DNA of 64,000 bases from Agromyces ramosus (GCF_030817175.1 NZ_JAUSYY010000001.1:3782001-3846000), one strand, 5' to 3'. Positions 45,476 to 56,379 are shown, counted from the stretch's first letter. The notes: generated by a model not told the origin, from the letters alone. Translations and numbers: made by a program.

Positions 45476-47044
45476 ATGAGCCGAAGCCCTCGACCCGTCC
45501 GACCTCCCGTCGAAACGGCGGCCGTCGAGGCCGAGCGGCCGGCCGACACGCGCGTCGCCGGCTACCGGCTGCTCCGGCGCATCGCCTCGGGCGATCGCGC
45601 AGACATCTATCTCGCCACCGTCGATCACTCCCGAACATCGGGCGACGAGGAGTCCGGCACGGCGCTCGTGGCGCTTCGCATCTACGACCGAGCGCGATGG
45701 AACGAGTCGATCGCCGTGGAGGTCGAGGCGATGTCGTCCGATGCCTCGGGCACCCTGCCGCTGCTCTACGACATCGCGACTCTCGACGACGGGCGTTGCT
45801 GCCTCGCCGTCGAGCGCATCGCCGGCATCCCGGCATCGCGCCTGCTCGCCGAGCGTCGCCTGGAACCGGGGGAGGCGGTCACGCTGCTCGCCCCGATCGT
45901 CGCGGCCGTGGCCGAGCTCGCTCGGCTGGGGTTCGTGCACACCCGCCTCACGGTCGCCGACGTGCTCATCGACGACGCCGGCCGACCCCGACTCGTCGGG
46001 CTGGGCGCACTGCAACGCATTCCCGCTCAGCGCGGTGCCGACCGCACGGCGCTGCTGCGCCGCAGTCACGAGGCACTCGCCGGGCTCATCTCCGATGTCG
46101 GCGACGCCACACGCCCCGCGGGTGCACTCGAAGCTGTAGACGGACTCCTGCGAGCTCGGCTCGATGCGCGTCCGTTCACGAGTTGCGAAGAGGAGGTGGA
46201 GCGAGCACTCTTCGCCGCCGCGACTCCTGAACCGATCGCGGGAATCGTGCCGCGCGCACGTCCCGCGGCGCTCCCCGCAAGGATGACCACCACCCCCGAG
46301 TCCCAACACGGCGCGCCGATGCCCGTCGACGACGAGGCCGGCGCCGGTCCCGCCGACCTGGCTGATGCGGTCGAGCGGCGGCGGGGGCCCGGCGGCCTCC
46401 GTACGCTGCTTGCGCTGGCGCAGCTGCCCGGAATCGATGAGTTCGCGGGCGCGGCCGACGTCGATCCGACGCGCCCTCTGCTCGCTCGACTGCGGGCCGC
46501 AGCATCGACGCGGCAGCGTCCGCTGGCGTTCGGCGCACTCATCGGCGGCGGTGCGCTCGTGCTGCTCCTCACCCTCGTGCCACCGGCGACCGCTGGCGGC
46601 GCAGGTCCCGCCCCGACGATGCCGACGGCAGACGCAGAGACCCCGCTCGGCGACGCGTCGGCGGCCGGTGGCGACCGATCGCCCGCCGCATCAGCGTCAC
46701 CGCGCCCCCGACCCGCTGTCGACTCCGACGACGCGGTCGCCGCGGTGGCGGAGCTGCTGGAGCTCCGGTCGAGTTGCTTCGCCACACTCGATCTCGCGTG
46801 TCTCGACCAGGTCGCGCAGCCCGGCTCGGCGGTCGAAGCCGACGATCGCGCGGCGATCGTCGCCGCCCGCGAGGGCAGCGCTGCCGAGTCGGTGGAGTTC
46901 GACCTCGACGCCATCGCCGTCAGTGCCGAGATGGGTGCCGCGGTGCTGGTCACCGTGCAGTACATCGATGCCGAACGCGAACCGGCCTCGATCCTCGTGA
47001 TGAGGAGCGAGGCCGGATGGCGATTGCGTGAGCTGTTCGACTAG
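45476..47044 (+). CDS. Membrane protein with a degenerate Ser/Thr kinase-like domain (pseudokinase)
   Basis: 522 residues from ATG 45476. Residues ~27-260 follow the fold pattern of bacterial Ser/Thr kinases, but catalytic positions are lost: the glycine loop reads [14 protein letters not shown], the ATP lysine is Arg (ALRIYD), the HRD-x-K-x-x-N motif reads HTRLTVAD, and DFG reads GLG. About 260-345 is a low-complexity linker, a single transmembrane segment spans about 348-366 ([15 protein letters not shown]), and the outside has a Pro/Ala linker and a small SnoaL-like domain of about 100 residues. It is thus topologically like PASTA-type kinases but inactive. Its stop shares the CTAG palindrome with the convergent sucB stop. 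Confidence 0.75.
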   Translation: MSRSPRPVRPPVETAAVEAERPADTRVAGYRLLRRIASGDRADIYLATVDHSRTSGDEESGTALVALRIYDRARWNESIAVEVEAMSSDASGTLPLLYDIATLDDGRCCLAVERIAGIPASRLLAERRLEPGEAVTLLAPIVAAVAELARLGFVHTRLTVADVLIDDAGRPRLVGLGALQRIPAQRGADRTALLRRSHEALAGLISDVGDATRPAGALEAVDGLLRARLDARPFTSCEEEVERALFAAATPEPIAGIVPRARPAALPARMTTTPESQHGAPMPVDDEAGAGPADLADAVERRRGPGGLRTLLALAQLPGIDEFAGAADVDPTRPLLARLRAAASTRQRPLAFGALIGGGALVLLLTLVPPATAGGAGPAPTMPTADAETPLGDASAAGGDRSPAASASPRPRPAVDSDDAVAAVAELLELRSSCFATLDLACLDQVAQPGSAVEADDRAAIVAAREGSAAESVEFDLDAIAVSAEMGAAVLVTVQYIDAEREPASILVMRSEAGWRLRELFD

Positions 47045-48594
47045 ATGCCGAGGTCGGCCTCGAACGCACCCTCTTCGAGACGCTGCTTGACCGCGGTGAG
47101 GAAGCGGGCCGCGTCGGCGCCGTCGATGATGCGGTGGTCGTACGACAATGCGAGGTAGACCATCGAACGGATCGCGATGGCCTCGGAGCCGTCCTGGCTG
47201 ATCACGACGGGGCGCTTCACGACCACACCCGTGCCGAGGATGGCCGACTGAGGGAGGAACACGACCGGCGTGTCGAACAACGCGCCGCGTGAACCCGTGT
47301 TCGTGAGCGTGAACGTGCCCCCCGAGAGCTCGTCGGGCTTCAGCTGGTTGTTGCGCGTGCGGTCGGCGAGATCGGCGATCTGCGCGGCGAGTGCCGCGAT
47401 GTCGAGCTCTCCGGCGTCGCGGATCACCGGGGTGAGGAGGCCTCGCTCGGTGTCGACCGCGATGCTGATGTTCTCCTGCGCCGGATAGACGATGCTGTCG
47501 CCGTCGACCGTCGAGTTGATGATCGGGTAGGCCTTGAGGGCCTCGGCGGTCGCAAGCGCGAAGAACGGCAGGAAGGAGAGCTTGTTGCCGGTCTTGGCGA
47601 GGAAGTCGCCCTTCACCTGGTCGCGGAGGCGAGCCACTCGCGTGACATCCACCTCGACCACCGACGTGAGCTGTGCCGTCGACTGCATCGACACCACAGC
47701 GCGTTCGGCCACAACCTTGCGCAGGCGGGTCATCGGCACGGTCGTCCCGCGCAGCGGCGACGTCTCGAGAACCTGGCGCGGGGCCGGTGCACCGGCCGCG
47801 GCGGCCGGGGCGACGTTGGCCGAGATCACGTCTTGCTTGCGGATGCGTCCGCCGACACCGGTGCCCGTAACGCTCGCGAGGTCGACGCCCTGCTCGTTCG
47901 CGAGCTTGCGGACGATGGGGGTCACGTAGCCGGCAGGTCCGGCGTGCGATCCCGTCGTGGGGGCAGCAGGAGCAGCGGGCGCGGCCTGCGGTGCGGCGGG
48001 AGCCTCAGCGGCAGGAGCCGGAGCTGCCGGCGCGGCAGGAGCCTCAGCGGCAGGAGCCGGAGCCGGCGCTGCCGGTGCGGCAGGTGCCTCAGCGGCAGGA
48101 GCCGGAGCGGCCTGCGGCGCCGAAGGCGCTTCAGCGGCCGGCGCGGGAGCCGGTGCCGGTGCCGGTGCCGGTGCGGCGGGCGCAGCCTCGGGTGCCGGTG
48201 CGGCAGGTGCCGCCTCAGGAGCGGGCGCGGCGGGCGCAGCCTCAGGTGCCGGTGCGGCAGGTGCCGCCTCAGGAGCGGGCGCGGCGGGCGCAGCCTCGGA
48301 AGCGGGTGCAGCGGCCTCCGCCGGTGCGGCTTCCGGCGCACCGGCTCCGGCGCCTGAACCGTCACCGATCGTCACCAATGCGGTGCCGACCTCGACCGTC
48401 TCGTCTTCTTGGACGAGAATCGCCTCGATCACCCCGGCCACCGGCGATGGGATCTCGGTGTCGACCTTGTCGGTCGACACTTCGAGCAGCGGCTCGTCGA
48501 CCTCGACACGGTCGCCGACGTTCTTCAGCCATCGGGTGACCGTGCCCTCCGTGACACTCTCACCGAGTGCCGGGAGGCTGACGGATTCGCTCAT
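47041..48594 (-). CDS. sucB: 2-oxoacid dehydrogenase E2 component (dihydrolipoamide acyltransferase)
   Basis: Core of the 2-oxoglutarate and/or pyruvate dehydrogenase complex. 517 residues: one lipoyl domain (1-78, lipoyl-lysine K43 in STDKVDTE), an Ala/Pro/Glu linker of about 130 residues made of near-identical repeats, the peripheral E1/E3-binding domain ([14 protein letters not shown]), and the acyltransferase domain ending with the catalytic His-Asp motif [11 protein letters not shown]. Many actinobacterial E2 proteins have two lipoyl domains; here there is one. It is followed on the same strand, upstream, by lpdA (67-base gap) and is near lipA/lipB, so the whole lipoate pathway is clustered. 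Confidence 0.92.
   Translation of the reverse strand: MSESVSLPALGESVTEGTVTRWLKNVGDRVEVDEPLLEVSTDKVDTEIPSPVAGVIEAILVQEDETVEVGTALVTIGDGSGAGAGAPEAAPAEAAAPASEAAPAAPAPEAAPAAPAPEAAPAAPAPEAAPAAPAPEAAPAAPAPAPAPAPAPAAEAPSAPQAAPAPAAEAPAAPAAPAPAPAAEAPAAPAAPAPAAEAPAAPQAAPAAPAAPTTGSHAGPAGYVTPIVRKLANEQGVDLASVTGTGVGGRIRKQDVISANVAPAAAAGAPAPRQVLETSPLRGTTVPMTRLRKVVAERAVVSMQSTAQLTSVVEVDVTRVARLRDQVKGDFLAKTGNKLSFLPFFALATAEALKAYPIINSTVDGDSIVYPAQENISIAVDTERGLLTPVIRDAGELDIAALAAQIADLADRTRNNQLKPDELSGGTFTLTNTGSRGALFDTPVVFLPQSAILGTGVVVKRPVVISQDGSEAIAIRSMVYLALSYDHRIIDGADAARFLTAVKQRLEEGAFEADLGI
47958..48342 (-). repeat. Tandem Ala/Pro coding repeats in the E2 linker
   Basis: About 385 bases encoding imperfect repeats of APAPEAAPA and AAEAPAAPA type. 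The DNA units (such as GCGGCAGGAGCCTCAGC on the + strand) recur many times with few changes, so unit number may vary between strains by slippage. Confidence 0.85.
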
Positions 48595-48661
48595 GCGCTT
48601 GTCTCCTTCACAGCGTGGGACGCTTCCTAGCTTATTGCAGTCGTTGTACGGGCGGTCGGGG

Positions 48662-50035
48662 TCAGAGCGCGTGAAGCGGCTTGTCGGCCAGCTTCAGGAA
48701 CGCCTCGCCGAGCGCCTCGTTCTGGGTGGGGTGGGCGTGGATGAACGGGGCGATGTCTTCGGGGTACGCCTCCCAGTTCACGGCCAGCTGCGCCTCGCCG
48801 ATGAGTTCGCCGACCCGGGCACCGATCATGTGCACGCCGACCACCGGGCCGTCGTTCACGCGCACGACCTTCACCGAGCCGCTCGTCTCGAGGATGTGGC
48901 TCTTGCCGTTGCCAGCGAGGTTGTAGTCGTAGGACGAGACCTGGTCGGCGCCGAACTTCTCGGCGGCCTTCGCCTCGGTGTAGCCGACCGACGCGACCTC
49001 GGGCTCGCAGTAGGTGACCTTGGGGATGTTGACGTCTTCGACGACGATGGGGTTCAGTCCGGCGATCTCCTCCGCGACGAAGATGCCCTGCTGGAAGCCC
49101 CGGTGCGCGAGCTGCAGACCGGGAACGATGTCGCCGACGGCGTAGACGCCGGGAAGGTTGGTCGCGAGGCGCTCGTCGGTGATGACGAAACCGCGGTCCA
49201 TCGTCACGCCGACCTCGTCGTAGCCGAGCCCCTGCGTGACCGGGCCGCGTCCGACGGCGACGAGCAGGAGCTCGGCCTCGATGGTCTCGCCGTTCTCGAG
49301 CGTGACGACCACGCCGTTGTCGTGCTGGGTGACGCTCTGGAAGCGCACGCCGAGCTTGTACTCGATGCCGCGCTTGCGGAACGCGCGCTCGAGCTGCTTG
49401 GAGATCGATTCCTCTTCGTTGGGGACGAGGTGGGGGAGTGCCTCGATGATCGTGACCTCGGCGCCGAACGACTTCCAGACGCTCGCGAACTCGACGCCGA
49501 TGACGCCGCCGCCGAGTACGGCGACCTTGCCGGGCACGAAGTCGAGCTCGAGCGCCTGCTCGCTCGTGATGACGCGACCGCCCAGCTCGAGGCCGGGGAG
49601 GCTGCGCGAGTACGAGCCCGTCGCGAGAATGACGTTCTTGCCGACGATGCGGTCGTCGCCGACCTGCACCGCGTTCGGCGCGACGAGACGGCCCTCGCCC
49701 TCGATGACCGTGATGCCACGGGCCTTGATGAGGCCCTGGAGGCCCTTGAACTTGCTCGACACGATGCTCTCGCGGTACGCCGTCACTGCCGCGACATCGA
49801 TGCCCTCGAACGTCGAACGGACACCGAACTTCGACGACTCACGTGAGCTGTCGGCCACCTCTGCGGCGTGCAGCAGGGCCTTGGTCGGGATGCAGCCGCG
49901 GTGCAGACATGTGCCTCCGAGCTTGTCCTTCTCGACGAGGCCGACGGTGAAGCCCAGCTGGACGGCACGCAGCGCTGCCGCGTACCCTCCGCTGCCGCCA
50001 CCGAGGATGACAATGTCAAAGTTCTGCTCGGACAA
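48662..50035 (-). CDS. lpdA: Dihydrolipoyl dehydrogenase (E3)
   Basis: Flavoprotein reoxidising dihydrolipoamide with NAD+. 457 residues from TTG 50035 ([14 protein letters not shown]), with AGGGAG seven bases upstream; a TTG two codons earlier and a longer open frame also exist. FAD-binding [11 protein letters not shown], the redox disulfide [13 protein letters not shown], the NAD-binding [10 protein letters not shown] and the C-terminal catalytic [10 protein letters not shown] are all present. Serves the E2 protein encoded next to it and, in most actinobacteria, both pyruvate and 2-oxoglutarate complexes. Confidence 0.96.
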   Translation of the reverse strand: MSEQNFDIVILGGGSGGYAAALRAVQLGFTVGLVEKDKLGGTCLHRGCIPTKALLHAAEVADSSRESSKFGVRSTFEGIDVAAVTAYRESIVSSKFKGLQGLIKARGITVIEGEGRLVAPNAVQVGDDRIVGKNVILATGSYSRSLPGLELGGRVITSEQALELDFVPGKVAVLGGGVIGVEFASVWKSFGAEVTIIEALPHLVPNEEESISKQLERAFRKRGIEYKLGVRFQSVTQHDNGVVVTLENGETIEAELLLVAVGRGPVTQGLGYDEVGVTMDRGFVITDERLATNLPGVYAVGDIVPGLQLAHRGFQQGIFVAEEIAGLNPIVVEDVNIPKVTYCEPEVASVGYTEAKAAEKFGADQVSSYDYNLAGNGKSHILETSGSVKVVRVNDGPVVGVHMIGARVGELIGEAQLAVNWEAYPEDIAPFIHAHPTQNEALGEAFLKLADKPLHAL

Positions 50036-50134
50036 CCGCAATCTCCCTTGCGCACCAGATCTGCGACACGGACTGTCTCCGGTTCGTTGCCGGGACAGAG
50101 AGTGATGGGCGACGTTCTCGCCCATATGACCCTA

Positions 50135-51607
50135 CTACCTCGCGGAGAGGTCCTCTCCCAGCCTGACGAGGGTGCGGACGGCGGCTCCAGTGCCCCCGGT
50201 GCCCGTGAAGCCCCACGCCGATCCGGTGTTGTAGCCGGGCCCCGCGATGTCGAGGTGGGCCCATGGGATCCGCTCGTCGGAGCCCTCGCGCGTGCCGACG
50301 AACTCCTGCAGGAAGACGCCGGCGAGAAGCATCCCGGGTACCGTCTGGCCGAGCTTGGTGTTCGTGAGGTCGGCGACATCCGACTTCAGCAGACTGAGCA
50401 GCTCGGAAGGCAACGGCATCGGCCAGGTCTGCTCGCCGACGCCGTCGGCGGCCGCCCGTACGCGCGCCACGAGCTCGTCGTCGCCCATGAGCCCCGCGAT
50501 GCGGTGGCCGAGCGCGACGACCTGCGCACCGGTGAGCGTCGCGACGTCGACGATGGCGTCGGGCTGTTCCTCGCTCGCGGCGACGAGCCCGTCGGCCATG
50601 ACGAGCCGGCCCTCGGCATCGGTGTTCAGCACCTCGACGGTCGTGCCGCCATGGATGCGCAGGACGTCGTTCGGCCGCAGTGCGGTGCCCGAGGGCAGGT
50701 TCTCGGCCAGGCAGAGCCAGCCCGTCACGCGGATCGGCACCTGCAACTCGGCGAGGGCGACGACGGCGGAGAGCACCGCTGCCGCGCCGGCCATGTCCAT
50801 CTTCATGCCGACCATCGAGGCCATCGGCTTCAGCGAGAGGCCACCCGAATCGAAGGTGATGCCCTTGCCGACGAGCGCGAGGTGCACGGATGCCCCGGCC
50901 GGCGCGTACTCGAGCCGCACGAGGCGCGGCCCACGGCTCGAACCGAGGCCCACGCCGAGGATGCCGCCGAACCCGTCGGCTGCAAGGGCCGCCTCGTCCC
51001 ACACCTTCGCGGCGAGGCCGGCGCCGGTGGCGGCTTCGACGGCGAGCTCCGCGAGTCGGGCGGGGAACAGGTCAGACGGCGACGCGTTCACGAGGTCCTT
51101 CGTGCGGGCGACGGCGGCGGTCACCGCGCGCACCCGCTCGAGGCCGATCGTCTCCTCGTCGAGTGGCGAGTGCAGCACGATGCGGGTGACGGCCGGCTTC
51201 GGCTTCGAGCGGTACTCCGTGTAGCGGTAGCCGCCGAGGGCCGCCCCTTCGAGGATCGCGGCAGCCGTGTCAGCGTCGTCCGCGGGGATGCCGATCGCCA
51301 CCGAATCGATGCCGTTCAGCTGGCGCACGGCTGCGCCGACCGCAAGGCGGAAGCTCGCGGCATCCGCTCGATCGCCGACGCCGGCCACCGCGACGACTCG
51401 GGGCCCGTCGGCGTTGCCGGGCAATCGTGTGAACTCGTCGCTCGCGCCCTTCGCGCCGAGTGCCTCGAGCTGGGCCTGCACCCACTCGAACCCGTCGGCG
51501 GCCAGGAGTTCAGGGCCCTCGGGCCCGCTGCTGGCGGCGAGGAGCACGATGTCGGCGTCGCTGTCGACGGCGGATGCTGCGGTCACGGTGAGGGTGGGGA
51601 CGGCCAT
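50135..51607 (-). CDS. pepA: Leucyl aminopeptidase (M17)
   Basis: Two-metal aminopeptidase removing N-terminal residues from peptides, cytoplasmic. 490 residues from ATG 51607. The signature NTDAEGRLVMADGL is intact; metal-binding lysine and aspartates are in LALVGKGITFDSGGLSLKP (split at GKG), and MKMDMAGAAAV contains the catalytic neighbourhood. The N-terminal domain is variable, as normal. Divergent from the PAC2 gene. Confidence 0.95.
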   Translation of the reverse strand: MAVPTLTVTAASAVDSDADIVLLAASSGPEGPELLAADGFEWVQAQLEALGAKGASDEFTRLPGNADGPRVVAVAGVGDRADAASFRLAVGAAVRQLNGIDSVAIGIPADDADTAAAILEGAALGGYRYTEYRSKPKPAVTRIVLHSPLDEETIGLERVRAVTAAVARTKDLVNASPSDLFPARLAELAVEAATGAGLAAKVWDEAALAADGFGGILGVGLGSSRGPRLVRLEYAPAGASVHLALVGKGITFDSGGLSLKPMASMVGMKMDMAGAAAVLSAVVALAELQVPIRVTGWLCLAENLPSGTALRPNDVLRIHGGTTVEVLNTDAEGRLVMADGLVAASEEQPDAIVDVATLTGAQVVALGHRIAGLMGDDELVARVRAAADGVGEQTWPMPLPSELLSLLKSDVADLTNTKLGQTVPGMLLAGVFLQEFVGTREGSDERIPWAHLDIAGPGYNTGSAWGFTGTGGTGAAVRTLVRLGEDLSAR

Positions 51608-51682
51608 GCAGCCGATCGTACGTGTTCGCTCTCGGCATCATCAGCGTGATGCCGATCCGGAGGACGCCTCCGCGGCCCTCAG

Positions 51683-51688
51683 TAGGCT
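51683..51688 (+). promoter_or_regulatory. -10 element of a leaderless promoter (PAC2 gene)
   Basis: TAGGCT ends six bases before ATG 51695, with no ribosome-binding site. Confidence 0.55.
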
Positions 51689-51694
51689 GGACTC

Positions 51695-52618
51695 ATGCGC
51701 GATCCCCGGTCCCTGTACGAGCTGAACGCCGACGTGGTGGTGCCGCCCGGACTCCCGCTCGTCGCCGGCCTGACGGGCTTCGCCGACGCGGGCGGCGCGG
51801 TCGCGCAGACCGCCGAGTACCTGCTGTCGACGCTCGAGACCACGGTGGTGGCGAAGTTCGAAGCCGACGAGCTGCTCGACTACCGCGCACGCCGGCCCAT
51901 CATCCTCTTCCAGGGTGACCACCTCGCCGACTATCGTCCGCCGCGCCTGAGCCTCGACCTCGCCCGCGACGAGCTCGGGCAGCCGTTCCTGCTGCTCACG
52001 GGCTACGAGCCCGACTTCCAATGGGAGCGCTTCGGCGCCGCCGTGCTGGGGCTGATCGACGACCTCGAGGTGGCTTCGACGACCTGGATCAACTCGATCC
52101 CCATGCCCGTGCCGCACACGCGACCGATCGGGGTGACGGTGAGCGGCAATCGCTCCGACCTGATCGAGGCGATGTCGATCTGGCGTCCGACCACGCAGGT
52201 TCCAGCCAATGCACTGCACCTCGTCGAGTACCGCCTGCAGGAGCTCGACCATCCGACCACCGGCTTCGTCCTCCTGATCCCGCATTACCTGTCCGACACC
52301 GAGTACCCCGTCGCCGCGATCGCGGCACTCGAGGCCATCAGCGCGTCGACCGGGCGCATCTTCCCGACCGACGTCCTCCGCGAGCAGGGCCGCGAGTTCG
52401 TGGCGCGCATCGACGAGCAGGTCGCCGAGAACGGCGAGCTCGCGAAGCTCGTCGGCACCCTCGAAGAACGGCATGACTCCTATATGGAGGGCACGACACT
52501 CCGCTCGCCGCTCACCGACGAAGACGGAGAACTGCCGTCGGCCGACGAGATCGCGGCCGAGCTCGAGAAGTTCCTGGCCTTCCGGCGCACCCGCGACGAC
52601 GAGTCGCCGCGGGGCTGA
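51695..52618 (+). CDS. PAC2 family protein (proteasome-assembly-chaperone-like)
   Basis: 307 residues. The PAC2 fold is visible: LVAGLTGFADAGGAVAQTAE, a strand-helix series to about residue 230, with PHTRPIGVTVSG and LLIPHYLSDTEYPVAA. The C-terminal 70 residues are acidic and helical. In actinobacteria this family occurs whether or not a proteasome is present; Microbacteriaceae usually have none, so its work here is unknown. Between pepA and sigA, both peptidase and stress-linked neighbours, but no operon link since pepA is divergent. Confidence 0.88.
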   Translation: MRDPRSLYELNADVVVPPGLPLVAGLTGFADAGGAVAQTAEYLLSTLETTVVAKFEADELLDYRARRPIILFQGDHLADYRPPRLSLDLARDELGQPFLLLTGYEPDFQWERFGAAVLGLIDDLEVASTTWINSIPMPVPHTRPIGVTVSGNRSDLIEAMSIWRPTTQVPANALHLVEYRLQELDHPTTGFVLLIPHYLSDTEYPVAAIAALEAISASTGRIFPTDVLREQGREFVARIDEQVAENGELAKLVGTLEERHDSYMEGTTLRSPLTDEDGELPSADEIAAELEKFLAFRRTRDDESPRG

Positions 52619-52744
52619 TGCCCGCTTGCGAGACGGATGCCGCGGCACCGCAGGGCCCTGGGAATGACCGAGGCCACCGCGGCGTTGTGAGTAGGTGAGG
52701 TACAAGCGCGCGGTGCAGTGAACGCCCGGCAGCGCTCCGCACTG

Positions 52745-52750
52745 TATAAT
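52745..52750 (+). promoter_or_regulatory. Consensus -10 box of the sigA promoter
   Basis: A perfect TATAAT, rare in DNA of this composition, 161 bases upstream of the sigA start. No good -35 is found 16-18 bases upstream (the sequence there is ACGCCC). Confidence 0.65.
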
Positions 52751-52911
52751 GAGAGCAGGACCCGTTCTGGTCCGCTGGTGCGCGATGTTTCGCGCCGCTC
52801 CTGCGGACTTGACATGGGTCCTCATAGTGTCCGAAAACAACCGGGCCCGAGCGCATCCGCTGAGCGTCCGAGAGGGCACCCGCCGCGCGACGGTAGGAGA
52901 GGTTCAAACGT
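52751..52911 (+). other. Untranslated leader of sigA with two hairpins
   Basis: Two perfect small hairpins follow the -10 box: GGACC/GGTCC with a 6-base loop (52758-52773) and GCGCGA/TCGCGC with a TGTT loop (52780-52795). Neither has a T tract. A TTGACA at 52809-52814 has no -10 at proper spacing. The leader ends in the strong ribosome-binding site AGGAGAGG. It may modulate sigA expression; no known riboswitch class matches. Confidence 0.45.
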
Positions 52912-54279
<1,368 letters not shown>

Positions 54280-54286
54280 GCCTGCG

Positions 54287-55543
54287 GTGCGCTACGCGCC
54301 GGCGATCCTCGTCGGCAGGCTCACCCGATTCGCCGCCCGGCTGCGTAAGCCCGGCGGCGGATCGGCCGTTCCGGGCCTCGTGGTCAACCGCATCGCGACC
54401 GGGTACCTGAAGCGCACGCTCTCGGGCTTCCCGCAGGGGCTCGTCGTGGTCTCGGGGTCGAGCGGCAAGTCGACGACGACGAAGATGCTCGTCGCGGTCC
54501 TCCGTGCGCACGGCGTCGACGTCTTCACCAACCCGTCGACGGCGAACATCAGCCAGGGCCTGACCTCGGCGCTCCTCGAACGATCCGACTGGCGCGGCCG
54601 CGTGCCCGGCGACGTCGCCGTGCTCGAGATGGACGAGGGGCACGGCGCGCTCGTCATGCAGGGCGTCGACGCCCGCGTCGTGGCGCTCACGAACGTCATG
54701 GTCGACCAGATCGACCGCTTCCACGACTCCGAGATGGTCGCGGGCATGCTCGCGCGCATCGCCGCGCGCGCCGGCGAGGCGATCGTGGTGAACGCCGACG
54801 ACGCCTACCTCGAGCGGCTCGCCGCCCGGGTCGGTCCGGGCATCGCGGTGCACCGGTTCGGCGTGGCGCAGCCGGTGCTCGAGTCCGCCCCGCGTGGCCT
54901 CGGGTACACCGAGACCACCACCGCTCGCCTGGCTCCGGGCGACGGCGTTCGCGTCGCGTCGGTCGACGGCGCCTCGGCCGTGCTCGACGACGACGGGGCA
55001 TCCGTCGCCATCTCGCTGCCCGCGCGCGGCATCCACTACGCCGTCGACGCCGCCGCCGCCTACGCGACCGCCAAGACCGTGCTCGGCGACCGGTTCTCGC
55101 GCGAGACGGCCGCTGCGGCCCTCACCGCGATCCCGGCCGTCTTCGGTCGCGGCGAGCGGGTGAAGGTGCGCGGGCACGACGTCGAGTTCGTGCTGGTGCA
55201 GAACCCCGCGAGCTACCAGCTGAACGTCGACAGCATCGCGCCGGGCACGGAGCAGATCCTGTTCGCGATGGGTTCCGATGTGCGCGATCCCTCGTATTTC
55301 TGGCCGACGGATGCCTCGTCGCTCCGCCGTGTCTCGATCGTGAGCGGCTCCAAGGCCGCCGAAGCCGCACTGATGCTCGCGTACAACGGTGTGGCCATCG
55401 ACCGCGTGGAACCCGATCTCGCACGCGCCCTCGACGACTTCCTCGCCGCCCCCGCTCCAGCCACCGGCCTGAAGACGATCGTCTTCACCGCCGATTCGAT
55501 GCGGCGCACGCGTGCCCACCTCGGACTCACGGGAGCCGAATGA
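54287..55543 (+). CDS. murT: MurT-like Mur ligase (subunit of lipid II isoglutaminyl synthase family)
   Basis: 418 residues from GTG 54287, eight bases after sigA. In its family this ATP-dependent ligase amidates the D-Glu alpha-carboxyl of lipid II with ammonia from GatD. Seen here: P-loop VSGSSGKSTTTKML, the Mur central domain (VLEMDEGHGALV), and the C-terminal DUF1727-type domain with VQNPASYQLN and SDVRDPSYFW. The usual NRTGAN reads NPSTAN. Canonical MurT proteins carry a four-cysteine zinc ribbon in the central domain; this one contains no cysteine at all. The start of gatD overlaps its end (ATGA). See the finding on the pair. Confidence 0.85.
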   Translation: MRYAPAILVGRLTRFAARLRKPGGGSAVPGLVVNRIATGYLKRTLSGFPQGLVVVSGSSGKSTTTKMLVAVLRAHGVDVFTNPSTANISQGLTSALLERSDWRGRVPGDVAVLEMDEGHGALVMQGVDARVVALTNVMVDQIDRFHDSEMVAGMLARIAARAGEAIVVNADDAYLERLAARVGPGIAVHRFGVAQPVLESAPRGLGYTETTTARLAPGDGVRVASVDGASAVLDDDGASVAISLPARGIHYAVDAAAAYATAKTVLGDRFSRETAAAALTAIPAVFGRGERVKVRGHDVEFVLVQNPASYQLNVDSIAPGTEQILFAMGSDVRDPSYFWPTDASSLRRVSIVSGSKAAEAALMLAYNGVAIDRVEPDLARALDDFLAAPAPATGLKTIVFTADSMRRTRAHLGLTGAE

Positions 55544-56283
55544 CCCTCGCCATCGTCTCCATGCTCCCGACCCTGCACAACACCAACGGCGACGCCGAGA
55601 ATGCCGCCGTGCTCGTCGCGCGGGCGCGGTGGGCCGGTCTCGACGCCGAGGTCGTCGAGGTCGAATCGGTCACCGACCTCCCCGCGCGGGTCGACGCCGT
55701 CGTGCTCGGTTCCGGCAGCGACGCGTCGCTCGAGGTCAGTCGCTCGGCGCTCCTCACCATGCATGACGAGTTCCGCCGGTGGGGCACCGAGGGCGTGCCC
55801 ATCCTCGCCGTCGGCACTGGGTGGGAACTGCTCAGCTGGGGCATCGAACGGCGCGACGGCGTCGCCGTCGAGGGGCTGGGCATCCTGCCCGGCAGGGCGG
55901 TGCCCCGGCAGTCGCGAGTGGCGGGTGACCTCATCATCGCGTCACCGCGCTACGGTGCCCTCGTCGGCTTCGAGAACCATTCGCGCGACTACGTCGGTGC
56001 CGAGGGCTCACCGCTCGGGCGGGTCAGGGCGGGCCACGGCAACGGTCGCGACTCGGGGCAGGAGGGCGTCGTCATGGGCGAGGTCTTCGGCACCCACCTG
56101 CACGGACCCGTGCTCGCGAAGAACCCGGCGTTCGCCGATCACCTGCTCGAGATCGCCGCGCGCCGCAGCGGGGCCGACTACATCCCTGGTGCGCAGGCGC
56201 TCGTCGTCGATGAGTACGCGGCGACCGCACGCCGGGCGCAACTCGCCGCGGCCGGGGTCGCGGCATCCGCTGCGCGTCCCTGA
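55540..56283 (+). CDS. gatD: GatD-like class I glutamine amidotransferase homologue lacking the catalytic cysteine
   Basis: 247 residues with the class I amidotransferase fold of GatD, the glutaminase subunit of the MurT/GatD complex. N terminus LAIVSMLPTLHNTNGDAENA, oxyanion region VVLGSGSD, and the histidine motif FGTHLHGPVLAKNP are recognisable. The nucleophile elbow, normally V-C-G-G-Y-Q-L-L, reads V-G-T-G-W-E-L-L, with Gly92 (codon GGC) at the cysteine position; there is no cysteine anywhere in the protein. Glutamine hydrolysis by the known mechanism is therefore not possible. The reading frame is otherwise intact and translationally coupled to murT, so this looks like a repurposed subunit and not decay. 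Confidence 0.85.
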   Translation: MTLAIVSMLPTLHNTNGDAENAAVLVARARWAGLDAEVVEVESVTDLPARVDAVVLGSGSDASLEVSRSALLTMHDEFRRWGTEGVPILAVGTGWELLSWGIERRDGVAVEGLGILPGRAVPRQSRVAGDLIIASPRYGALVGFENHSRDYVGAEGSPLGRVRAGHGNGRDSGQEGVVMGEVFGTHLHGPVLAKNPAFADHLLEIAARRSGADYIPGAQALVVDEYAATARRAQLAAAGVAASAARP

Positions 56284-56331
56284 GACGCACCGCACACGCC
56301 AGCGTCCTGAACGCGCCCGAAGCCTGAAACG

Positions 56332-56364
56332 ACGAACGCCCCGGCGCGATGCCGGGGCGTTCGT
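56332..56364. terminator. Strong bidirectional terminator after gatD
   Basis: A perfect 14-base stem (ACGAACGCCCCGGC and complement) with a 5-base loop, between the convergent gatD and DUF7455 genes. Confidence 0.8.
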
Positions 56365-56379
56365 GTGAAGAGGTACGGG

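Noticed and set aside
47958..48342. Repeat array considered as CRISPR
   Set aside because: Units are contiguous coding repeats for Ala/Pro with no unique spacers and no cas genes in the window.
47957..49846. 629-codon plus-strand frame beginning with an Ala/Gly-rich repeat
   Set aside because: Antisense of the sucB linker and lpdA, both of which are certain on the other strand.
52809..52814. TTGACA hexamer as -35 of a second sigA promoter
   Set aside because: No TANNNT is found 16-18 bases downstream.
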